A DNA stretch of 64,000 nucleotides from Tetracladium setigerum (Eukaryota; Ascomycota; Leotiomycetes; Helotiales), in NCBI GenBank assembly GCA_031472005.1, contig PZJY01000009.1, positions 1,116,001 through 1,180,000 of the forward strand, in the 5' to 3' direction. Shown piece by piece: positions 48,305-58,301 of the stretch. The notes beneath the pieces were generated by a model that was not told where the DNA came from, searched no databases, and was given only the letters and a program-made list of their open reading frames with translations. Each line of letters begins with the position of its first letter. The first letter of the stretch is position 1. The position numbers and the translations under genes are program-made.

Positions 48305-51063
48305 ATGCCAGGTTTTGCGGATTCCTTCTGGTCTCAGGACTATGCCGCAGGTATGAGCTCTCAAGCAGTCTTGCAGTTCTGAACTAATGTAACTCCCAGG
48401 TCTCGGGGTCCTCTTTGGCAAACTTCAACAGGGCGTCGCCGAAAACCAACAAGTTCTTACAATTGCGCGGATGCGAGCAGAGGCAGAAGATGTATACGGT
48501 ATGCGACTGGGCGAAATAGGGGCTGCAACCGACAAGATAACCGGTGGCTTCTCTCGAGATGACGGCGCCAGTGTCAGAAAGGTATGTCTCTTGGGTCTCG
48601 CATTTTGGTTGCTTTTTTAACAGTCTGACAGGCCTATGATGGAGTGCGAACCGAGATGGAAGCAGCTGCCATGAACCACCGAAAGATTGCCCAAAGTATT
48701 CGAGACTTGGTGGTATCCCCTTCACGAGGTGGTGTGATGCACACGAATCTCGAATCCAAAACTCACAGGACGATCTCCAAGCCAGGATAAAGCTTCACGA
48801 CAAACAGGCAGATGTGGTCAAAAAGCTCCGAAGTCAATACTTCAACAAATGTCGATTGGTGGAGGATGTCGAGGAAGAGGACAAATTAGCTTTCAAGGAC
48901 CCAGAAACGAGTCCAAAGGCAAACATCCCAGAGATCAAGGTTCAGCAAGACAGAGACGAGGAGGAAGAGGAGCCGTTGGAAGTTGGCGACGAGGTCTATC
49001 AACCCGAACAGGTCAAGAAAATTCTTGCCCATATTATGCAATCGGTCAAGCTTGGGGAAACCAAAGTACCCATTCTTGGAACTTACCAAAATACAACTTC
49101 GGGTGCAGATCTTGTCGAATATTTCCAAAAGGCCATGGGCGCAACCAGTGTCAGCTATGCCGAGCGTCTTGGCCAGGATCTAATTACACACGGCTTCTTG
49201 CGATTAATTGGAACTGTGGGAAACACATTCGCCAATAGCTCGAAGATGAACTATCAATGGAAACCCAAGGCTTTCCAGTGGAGTGGCATTCCCGAGAGGA
49301 AGGTACCTCTGAGCAGAACATTCTCCCTCGCCTCAAATTCTGATTCGGTTGATTCGCCCATCGGGGGAAGTGTCACTGATTACCTTGCTGGATGGAATCC
49401 TCTGAACAACCAGTATCCTAACGAAACTCCGAGCGAGAGACTACGACGAGAGGCTACCGAAGCTGATGAGCGATATAAGCAAGGCGTTCGCAAACTTGAC
49501 CAAATTCGCTGTCAGCTCGAGGAGGCTATCATTGAACATCTGAGATATCTGGAGCGATGCGAACTAGATAGACTCAAGGCCATCAAGACCATTATTCTGG
49601 ACTTCTCTGGTACTATCAGTAATGTCATTCCAAGTCTACAATCAACAGTAGACAAGATGATGCTCTATCAAGAGACGGTTCAGCCTCTGGGAGATCTACG
49701 ATATCTTCTAGAGAACTATCGCACTGGTGGATTTGTCCCTAGGGTCGTTGTATATGAGAATTATTACAACTCTGCCGATGAGCAAACTTTCGGTGTAGAT
49801 ATCGAGGCTCGTGCTCGAGCAGATCGCAAAAAAGTTCCAGCTGTCATCACCAGTATTCTCACCTTCCTCGATAGCCGATATCCCGACTTGGAAGGCGACG
49901 AAGCCCGTAGGAGTGTCTGGCTCGTTGATGTTCCTCTTCATCAGACCCACAGACTTCGAGCAGTTCTCAACACAGGAAGAGTATTCAGCGCGGAAGCATT
50001 GGAGCCTTTTGAGGTGCCTATTGTTGCAAGTGTTCTCAAACTCTACTTGCTTGAACTCCCTGGTATGTGAGCTTCCCAATTTTCGTGATAATTTCTCTAA
50101 CTTGAAATAGATTCGCTTGTTTCTTCCCACGTCTACGAAATCATGAAAACAGTCTATTCCACAGCAGCTTCCGAGTCGAATGATGCTAGTCGCATCTCTA
50201 TTCTCCAGAACACGCTCAGCCAGTTGCGCCTGGCTAACATTGCAACACTTGATGCTCTCATGACACATTTCACTAGGCTCATTGAGTTGACATCTGCGGA
50301 TGAAGCCTACATTTCTGCTCTAGCTTCCCTCTTGGCACCTTGTATTTTGCGTCCTAAGACCGAGACCTCGATGACCATGGAGGAGAAGTACGCCTATCGT
50401 CTAATTCGAGACTTATTTACACACAAGGATGAGATCTTCTCTGCACTAAAGCGTGCTTCATCTCTCTCACACAGTATGAGTGTTGATACCCGACCTCGAG
50501 CCGTCAGTACCGATGAGAGCAATCGTAAGGCAAACATGGAGGCTCGAGCTCGAGCTATCATTGCTGCTGGTGGGTCTCGAAGCAGAGCTACTAGCCCAGC
50601 TCCAGCCTCCAGAGGGCACCGAAGAGTGCCTAGCTCGGGTGGACCCGAAACCAGATTTCCTGTAGCGGTGGCCTCTCCAACGGCGAATGAGCACACACCT
50701 CGGGGCTCTCGCATGAGTGGAGGAACTCCCGCCCCCATTAGACATAGCTTGGAGGTACCAAGCGAATCTTCCACGCCCGTTTCTTCTGAGCCTGTGCACG
50801 AGACTTCCTTGCACTCCATCACCAACGGATCTGCTCAGCCATCTGTGACCAGTGCAACCTATATTCCGGGTATGCCAGACGACTTGGAAGAGATGGGCCT
50901 TGAGAAAAGAAACAGTTTGGGGAGATCGGGGGCAGCTTCGGGACGATTTGCTGGCCGACGACCTGTCGGTAGGGACCCGGGAAACCGCGATAGTATTGGT
51001 AGCATTGGAGGACAGGAACCGGCACGCGGCGTCTCGCTGCAAGATCGACCTATGCATGAATGA
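48305..51063 (+). CDS. RGD2: F-BAR/DEP/RhoGAP protein (Rgd2-like); one-base frame break
   Basis: Regulator of Rho-type GTPases in cell-wall and polarity control. Exons: 48305-48350, 48400-48581, 48632-50062, 50111-51063. An N-terminal F-BAR/FCH domain (SFWSQDYAAGLGVLFGKLQQ, VKKLRSQYFNKCRLVEDVEE) binds membrane; its middle is interrupted by a DEP domain (VPILGTYQNTTSGADLVEYF to NYQWKPKAFQW); then the F-BAR resumes and a RhoGAP domain follows (FGVDIEARARADRKKVPAVI to ELTSADEAYISALASLLAPC). The GAP domain lacks the usual arginine finger: where GIFR is expected it reads SVWL, and LRELP is LLELP. The C-terminal 200 residues are Ser/Pro/Arg-rich and disordered. At 48717-48720 the frame is one C short (VVSP to FTRWCDAHESRI); adding it makes all phases fit, 870 aa. 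Confidence 0.9.
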
Positions 51064-51335
51064 ATGTATGGATGAGGGTGGTTCAGTTTTTCGGGTTCTA
51101 TTAGCTTTTCTTTACTGGTGAGGTGGGATTGTACTATGTGGGAAAACTGTGCTGTATGATAAATGAGTACTGAGGAACGAGGGATATGACTTCTATGGTT
51201 TGATACCCTTTGCTTCTCACAATCTAGCCTGCTTTCACGAAATACAAGATTGACACAAATGCCGCAAGATGGTGATAGTGAGGGTGAAGGTCATGTTGTC
51301 ATCCATAATGTAGTTGGCAAGTGCCACAAGAATAA
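51064..51335. other. RhoGAP 3' flank
   Basis: No coding potential; probably the 3' UTR of the RhoGAP gene, running into the minisatellite. Confidence 0.35.
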
Positions 51336-51787
51336 GTCCAAAAGTCGAAAAGTCCAAAAGTCCAAAAGTCGAAAAGTCGAAAAGTCCAAAAGTCGAAAAG
51401 TCCAAAAGTCCAAAAGTCCAAAAGTCTAAAAGTCGAAAAGTCTAAAAGTCGAAAAGTCGAAAAGTTGAAAAGTTGAAACGTCTAAAAGTCAAAAGTCGAA
51501 AGTCGAAAAGTCTAAAAGTCGAAAAGTCGAAAAGTTGAAAAGTTGAAACGTCTAAAAGTCAAAAGTCGAAAGTCGAAAAGTCGAAAGTCGAAAAGTCGAA
51601 AGTCGAAAAGTCGAAAGTCGAAAAGTCGAAAGTCGAAAAGTCGAAAGTCGAAAAGTCGAAAGTCGAAAAGTCGAAAGTCGAAAAGTCGAAAGTCGAAAAG
51701 TCGAAAGTCGAAAAGTCGAAAGTCGAAAAGTCGAAAGTCGAAAAGTCGAAAGTCGAAAAGTCGAAAGTCGAAAAGTCGAAAAGTCCA
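51336..51787. repeat. Minisatellite of AAAAGTCGA/AAAAGTCCA-type units
   Basis: About 450 bp of tandem repeats with two layers. The left part (51336-51580) is made of degenerate 8-9 bp units (AAAAGTC followed by GA, CA or TA), including a perfect 70-bp duplication (51441-51510 and 51511-51580). The right part (about 51555-51780) is a near-perfect 15-bp unit, GTCGAAAAGTCGAAA, about 15 copies. Because 15 is a multiple of three, several frames on both strands are open and read as pentapeptide repeats (RLFDF on one strand, KSKSR on the other). There is no other sign of coding. Confidence 0.95.
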
Positions 51788-53210
51788 TGAAGTCAATTGT
51801 TGAGACTCTTCTTTCGCCGCTGTACAAGGACACGCAAAGAGAGAATATTCAATCGAGTATTGTGTTTGCTCCAAATATATGTTACTAGCTGGTCTCGGTA
51901 TTCCCAACAGTAACGAGGCAGGACAAATCTCATACGCCAATCCGTCTCGATCTTCGGGCCGAGTCTTAATGCGTTCCCGTAATCTGTAACAGTCGTACTG
52001 TAGTGGCTCGTTGTCAAGTAGCCAAGCGTTCAGTGATCAGTCTAGTTCTGTCTTCAAGCCGTGCCGAGGTTCTTTGAACTGGATTGGAGAAGTTTCAAAA
52101 TTTCTGTCCACAACCCCACATTATCTGGACCCAGACTATTGTGGTATGACATCGAGATCGTCTCGAGCTTGTCGAGCTTGTCTAAGGAAATGAATATTTG
52201 ATGGAACGCTAGCAAAGGACATTTTCACTCGCAACCTCCTCTGTGGACTTTGCATAGTTGATCATCTAGGTTGTCAAGGATCCTTGCATGTCCGTTTCCC
52301 AAGTCTCTGAGCATGAAATATATTGCAATCGGATCAGAGAACTGAGTGAGGAATTGATCAACAAGAAGACCTTTGTCAGCCACACAAGAAGGTCCACGAC
52401 TCCACGCAAGCTCCGATACTTCCAGTAACTAACGGGAGGCAAATAGCGGTGTTCTAAGTGTATTATTATGACCGAACTTGGCATCGGCTTTACACCTTTT
52501 ACGCCTTGCCAATTATCGCCCGTGTCAAAACATTCCCGTCACTAAAAATGCGGGGACATGGAGGGGGAAGGTCCAGATGCCGAATTGAAGCCCCTCAATA
52601 TTGTGGATGGTCATGAGTCGCGAGTCGCGCTTTTCTCGTACCAAACTGAATACTGTAACATTCTAGATTCTTGAGCGTAAATGGAAAGTGATCTAAAGAG
52701 GTGGATGGAGGGGGCTTGTTGAATTGCTTGTTCTGATTGGAGGTGACTATAGACTTGTGGTGAAGTGACAAACAAAGACAGAGCATAGCTTTATGCAACA
52801 CAACCACCCATCATGCCATCTACTGCAGACGAGAGTTTTACACTACTTCGGAGCAACTTCAAACATAGTGGAACATCCATCCTCCTCGTACAGCAAGATC
52901 TGATGCCACACGAGGGACTAGGACTAGTAACCTTGTGCTTAACCCCTCCTCCTCTCAGCCGGATGTCCTATTCTAGGAAGGTAACCCTTCACCGTTTCCC
53001 ATATATATTGTGTTTACCAACACCTTTCTCCCCTCCTTCAACAAAATAACATCCGGCTTGTCTGATTATAAATTTGGCCCCGACTAAAACAACATTTCTC
53101 AGCTTCCATCGCCTTCAAAGCTCAATAGCATTCACATAGAAGTTCATCAGACTCAATTCCTTTGACGAAGAAGCTCGCTCTTCCTCGTACACGCTACACA
53201 ATACTTCAAA
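51788..53210. other. Intergenic region, promoter of aldehyde dehydrogenase
   Basis: About 1.4 kb with no supportable gene. A TATA-like CATATATATTG lies near 53000, about 205 bp upstream of the dehydrogenase start, and CT-rich leader sequence follows (53020-53210). Confidence 0.4.
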
Positions 53211-55332
53211 ATGGCACCCTCTGCTACAAGCAACGGATCGAGCACCGGCAATTTCAAGAAGATCCAATTCGAGACCTTTTCCAACATCATCAACGGTGAA
53301 CTCAGTTCGACATCTGAGACTCGTCATGGCATCAATCCCTCCAACAAGAAGCCCAACTGGGAGGTTCCGGTCGCCACACCAGAAGATGTAGATCGCGCAG
53401 TTCAAGCTGGCAAGGCTGCTTTCAAGAAATGGTCTAAAGTTAGGTAAGTTGTTGACTTTGCGAGCAGATCCTTGTCCGCTTTCCAGATAGAAGGAATCTT
53501 CAAGAAGAGAGCTCCGCTCGCTCCAATCTATCAACCATTGCTAATCGCCAACTCTTTCCTAGTTACGAGGACCGACGAAAGGCAATCCTTGCTTTCGCCG
53601 ATGCCTTTGAGGCCCAAAGCGACGAGTTTGCCAAGTTGTTGACTACTGAGCAAGGCAAGCCGGTATGTTCTGCTACACTTCACACATTGCGAAACATTAC
53701 CTCCAATACTAACTTTTCTGGGTGCTTTCAAGCTTCAATTTGCTACAATGGAGGTTACTGCGGGCGCCCAGTGGTTGAAGACAATCGCAAACCTCGACAT
53801 GCCAGAAGAGATTTTGGAGGAGACTGAAGACCGAAAGATTATCACCCGATACACACCTCTGGGAGTTGTTGGAGCTATCGTTCCTTGGAATTTCCCTGTT
53901 CAGCTTGCCTGTGGAAAGATTGCACCAGCTCTACTTACTGGAAATACCATTATTATCAAGCCATCGTAAGCAACACTGTTTCAAACCGCAAGGCTGAGCT
54001 TACCTTCATAGTCCTTTCACCCCATACTGCGGATTGAAGATCGTTGAGTTGGCACAGCAATTCTTCCCACCGGGAGTTATTCAAGCCCTCAGCGGAGATG
54101 ACAACCTCGGACCTTGGCTCACTGCCCACCCTGCTATTGACAAGATTTCTTTCACCGGCTCGACCGCAACAGGAAAGAAGGTACGTAACGTAGTCAAAAT
54201 CGCTATAAGAGTTGGTTGTCTTTATCGGATGGCATTCTCGACGTCGTTTCAACAGTGATCTGCATGTCGGCTAGATGTACTTTATTTTGATTGGACTTCG
54301 CTAACATCAGCTATTTTGATAGGTCATGGAGAGCGCAAGCAAGACTTTGAAGCGAGTTACTCTTGAGCTGTAAGTTAAGATGGATTCATTTTCAAATCAA
54401 TGGGGACTAACAGGTGGTAGTGGTGGAAATGACCCAGCTATTGTTTGCAAGTCTGCGGATATCAAGACAATGGCGCCAGCTGTTGCTACCCTGGCCTTCC
54501 TCAACTCTGGACAAGTAAGCACCTTTCTCATTCTCAGATTAGACTTTTCATACATAGTCTTAGTATCTTTACATTTTGGTAGTATGCTAACAAACGTTTT
54601 ATCTAGATTTGCGTTGCCTTAAAGCGAATCTTTATTCACGAGTCCATTTACGACGAGTTCCGGGATGCCATGGTTGAGCACACCAAGACCTTGGCTGTTG
54701 GTGATGGTTTCAAGGACGGTAAGTGCTAACTCCCCGGGATCATTATGCTGTTTTGCGCAATGATAGAAGCACAGTGGTCAAGAACGGCTTTCTTCACTGC
54801 GATCTATCTCAATCTTTTTACTTGGAGCTAATCTGTGTGGGTAAAAATAGGTGTTTTCCTTGGTCCCGTTCAAAACTCCATGCAGTACGAGCGGGTCCGC
54901 GGCTTCTTCGACGACGTTGAAAAGCAAGGCCACAAAATTGCCGTTGGTGGCAAAGTCGAAAACTCTGGAGGATATTTCATCAACCCCACCATCATCGACA
55001 ACCCAGCAGATGACTCTAAGATCGTCGTTGAGGAGCCATTTGGCCCAATTCTGCCAATTATGAAGTGGTCCGAGGAAGACGAGGTTATTCAGCGAGCAAA
55101 CAACACAGATATGGGACTCGGTGCTTCAGTCTGGACCACCGATCTTGCAGAAGCAGAGCGAATTGGCAGACAACTTGAGGCTGGTAACGTCTGGGTCAAC
55201 AACCATCTTGATCTCAACCCCAACACACCTTTTGGAGGCCACAAGGCGTCTGGTTTGGGAAGTGAGTGGGGTGTCAGTGGATTGAAGCAGTTCTGCAACT
55301 CTCAGTCGCTGTACCTGAAGACAAAGCTATAA
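53211..55332 (+). CDS. Aldehyde dehydrogenase (NAD(P)+-dependent, ALDH superfamily)
   Basis: Oxidises aldehydes to acids. Eight exons: 53211-53443, 53563-53662, 53733-53965, 54012-54180, 54323-54369, 54421-54514, 54607-54718, 54851-55332, giving 489 aa, a normal ALDH length. Key motifs: [20 protein letters not shown] with NTIIIKPS (cofactor), [13 protein letters not shown] (Rossmann-like), [13 protein letters not shown] (catalytic Glu), [15 protein letters not shown] (catalytic Cys), [13 protein letters not shown], and [19 protein letters not shown] near the end. There is no mitochondrial targeting look; probably cytosolic. It resembles the broad fungal ALDH group that includes short- to medium-chain aldehyde enzymes, and the exact substrate cannot be told. 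The acceptor of intron 5 uses the second AG (GGTGGTAG) to keep the LGG motif. Confidence 0.94.
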
Positions 55333-55526
55333 GCTTGCGAACGCTTCAATTTTGATGGATCGGCGTTACACTAGCAGTATGATTATGAAAAAGGAACTGA
55401 ACGCTCGACGCGTCTCGGGCAGTTATGACAATAAGAGTATATATTTGATGACCATTCCATTCGAAATTATTCGAGACGCTCGCTTATTTGTTGTTGTTGT
55501 TGTGATTGGTCTTGGCAAGAATATTC

Positions 55527-55568
55527 ACCTTCACCTTCAGACCTTCACCTTCAGACCTTCACCTTCAG
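55527..55568 (+). repeat. 14-bp tandem repeat (x3) in a gene leader
   Basis: Three copies of ACCTTCACCTTCAG followed by a partial copy, about 200 bp upstream of the next gene's start. Shorter duplicated CCTTCCAACCTCCCCATCT segments follow at about 55600-55650. The region is pyrimidine-rich on the coding strand. Confidence 0.9.
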
Positions 55569-55771
55569 ACCTCAGCCTTCCAACCTTCAAATCCATAAAT
55601 CTTCTTCCAACCTCCCCATCTTTCATCCTTCCAACCTCCCCATCTCCCATACATTCTTTGCATCTGCTATTATCTATCTCAATCATATCTCAAGCAAGAA
55701 TCTGCTCACAATCCCATCAACAGGCGAAACGATCTCTCATACACCTATGTTCTCAATTCATCTTTGAGAAA

Positions 55772-57466
55772 ATGTCGCCAACTACTGAGAACCCACCTCT
55801 CGAAAGCCCAGAGGACCAGCCAGCGCCCACGCCAACGACATCCATCAAGCCCGAGACAGTTGCATCAAGTGCAGCTTCACCACTACCTGAGGAGCGAGCA
55901 TCGGTATCGATCAAGAAGGAGAATGGCAACGCCGCTGACACATCTGGTCTGTCAACAGAGGCAGGATCAGTGTCGCTGACAGTCATCAGAGACCCTGAAA
56001 CCAAGGGAGATGAAAGCAAAAAGCGCAAGCGATCGGACACTGAAAAGCGGCCTACAGCCAATGGTGATGTCAACGACGGTGATATGACCCATCCACCCAC
56101 GAAGGTACCAAAACCATCTCAACCTGTCACCGGCACATCATATATCGTGTCCGCGGATAGTGATAAACTCAGCATTCGATCGGTTCCTTTCCTCTTCCCC
56201 GTTTTCAAGGATGTCGAAGACATTGAGATAAAGGGAGTGTCTGTCGAATTGATCCAATCGTACGTCGAACGTTTGGGTTTACTAATTTCAGACCATTCAC
56301 CCATCTCCAACCTCAAATGCAAAGTACAACTACTCTGCAAAATTGTCATCGAGATTCATCGAGACCCAACAGGTGATACTCACAAAACGCAAGCTGTTGA
56401 AAAGCTCGTATTAGTCAAAGAAGAGAACGAAACTGTCGGTGAGATGTGGGTCTTCCACAGACTGGCAACATTGGTCCACCATATGATCGTGATGCGTGCG
56501 CACAATCAACCATATCCCCAGTTCATCCTTCCACAATGTCATTGGGGGCTGGGTGGGACGAGGGGTACTTTCTCATTAGTAGTAAGTCATGCAGCTGTGA
56601 GTGATGATCCGAACTGTTACTGACATATCACAGAAATCGTGTGCAAGACTCAGGAGGAAAACTTGGCAGATAACCAAAAACTTCGATTGGAGTTCATTGA
56701 GAGAGTTTACGGTCCACACGTCGATGGCATCGCAGGACTCCCAAAGAATCTCGGAACTTTAGCCAAGTTCATCCAGAAGCGCAAGCTTGGGGCGAAGATT
56801 GATCCAAAATCCACATCATCGAAGTCTGTTTCGAAAACCACAGCATTGGAAGCTCTCAAGGGCGTCGGCACAATCTACCAAAATATATCTCAATGGTATA
56901 TATACAAGTTGGGACCGCAACAGTATCGAAAACTGTTCAAGAGTGGAAAGAGAGAGAAGCCAAAGATGCCTCAAGCACTAATTCAAGTAAGTTTTTCCCG
57001 TCGGCGACAGTCAATATTCCTAATACATCTAGGCTTTGAAGTCTCAGGAACTTGACAACGAACCCAAGGTTTTCAAGGGTAAAGGCAAGGATAAGAAAGA
57101 AGTGAAGGAAGGAATCACAAGGGCGAACTTCGTGAGTGTGTCGGTGACATTTGACATTACAAACTAATCAATAACTAGGCTGCGGAACAGGAGAAGGTCT
57201 TCAACAACCATCGCAAGTATCGAAATGAAACCTTGTTGGCTTGCAAGTTGGTGCTGCAGTCCATGGGTGTCTATGAGAAATGGTCAGCCGCTGCCATCGA
57301 CAGAATCAACGGCGCAATATATAACTACTGGGGGGATAGGATGGATGAGATTCTTGTCAACAAGCAATTCGATTGGATGGAGCAGTTCTTCGAGGGCAAG
57401 AGACGATACGAGCGAGGTCCAGAAGATTACGATTCGGACGAGTATGAAGAGCTCTCGAAGATTTGA
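55772..57466 (+). CDS. Conserved hypothetical fungal protein; one-base frame break
   Basis: I do not recognise a named family, but sequence composition and splicing are gene-like. Exons: 55772-56581, 56634-56986, 57033-57131, 57179-57466. The N-terminal 130 residues are acidic, Pro/Ser/Thr-rich and disordered with a basic KKRKRSDTEKR nuclear-signal-like patch. The folded part reads SIRSVPFLFPVFKDVEDIEI, VKEENETVGEMWVFHRLATL, then KIVCKTQEENLADNQKLRLE and FIERVYGPHVDGIAGLPKNL, and ends DEYEELSKI. The first donor is the strong GTAAGT at 56582, but then the phase is off by one; adding one G to the run of five at 56544-56548 gives GWDEGYFLISKIVCKTQEEN, which is smoother than the frame as written. 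About 516 aa when so read. A nuclear role is only a guess. The frame is open upstream to 55352, but that part contains leader repeats. Confidence 0.7.
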
Positions 57467-57789
57467 ACAGCAAACACATCTCAATGACAGAGAGGATCAT
57501 CGCGCGGATATGAATTAACTGCTTATTACATTTAGTTATCGCTTTCTTTTTTATGTCACTGACGCTGACTGTCAGGGCAAATGGTATTCTTGGTTGAAAC
57601 TAGATGCCAGGGTGGGAAACCTCAAAAGTTCTTTATCTCGATGATTTTACTTCCTTAAACATGGTCAAGAAGGGTCGGAACCATGTCGATGACAGGGTGG
57701 GAGACTGGATTACCAGCATACTATAGTTACTTCAAAACCCAATCTCCACTCTCAAGGTTGGCGGGCAATAGTCACAGCTGGTAGCGCAG
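57467..57789. other. Intergenic region
   Basis: About 320 bp with no coding potential; 3' flank of the preceding gene. Confidence 0.35.
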
Positions 57790-58083
57790 CTACCTTTCCA
57801 AATACAAAAGCATGATTTTCAAAACCAATCGCCTGTTTTCTTGATCTCGTTGACATGTCAAACTGGCCTGGGAAGCCTTTAACTCATCCAAAATGAAAGC
57901 CGTGATTGCTGCACAGTCCTGTGCTGTTGGGATGGTGGAAAGGGACGATGTGAGTCTTGGCGCTAAGTGCGTTCCTTCTAGTTTTAATATACTGATCCCA
58001 AACCTCAGGAATTCTTCATCTCCCACTCTCTCGAGAAGCATCCTCACTGCCATCGACATCATCTTGTCGAGGCATACTCTCAT
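57790..58083 (-). CDS. Possible short hypothetical protein
   Basis: An open frame of 97 codons from an ATG at 58083, open further upstream to about 58200 without ATG. The composition is protein-like and helical (AVRMLLERVGDEEFLRFGIS, AAITAFILDELKASQASLTC). A strong acceptor-like CTAACCTTTCTTGTAG on the minus strand near 58217-58232 suggests an upstream exon, and in an alternative frame the DNA just after it reads like a Cys-rich segment (PQTCELCLQKLEGGC). No family was recognised, and it may be a remnant or a chance frame. It is head to head with the zinc-finger/exonuclease gene. Confidence 0.3.
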   Translation of the reverse strand: MRVCLDKMMSMAVRMLLERVGDEEFLRFGISILKLEGTHLAPRLTSSLSTIPTAQDCAAITAFILDELKASQASLTCQRDQENRRLVLKIMLLYLER

Positions 58084-58301
58084 TTCCGACACGAGGTGTC
58101 TATCAAGTTGAGGAGTAACTCCTTCGTTATTCTGCGTGTTCGACAACCTCCCTCGAGCTTCTGCAGACAAAGCTCGCAGGTCTGAGGCTCGTTTCCCTCA
58201 TCTACTCCGCAGTTCATTCACTACAAGAAAGGTTAGCGAGCTATCTTTTAACTCTGCCATTGACAGAGGAGTATATTCATAACAGGGCCATCTGCTAACA
58301 A

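Noticed and set aside
51336..51787. CRISPR array
   Set aside because: No spacers: the repeats are directly tandem and the genome is eukaryotic.
51512..51940. RLFDF/KSKSR repeat proteins encoded by the 51.3-51.8 kb array
   Set aside because: The repeat unit is a multiple of three, so many frames on both strands are open; no start context, introns or non-repeat domain.
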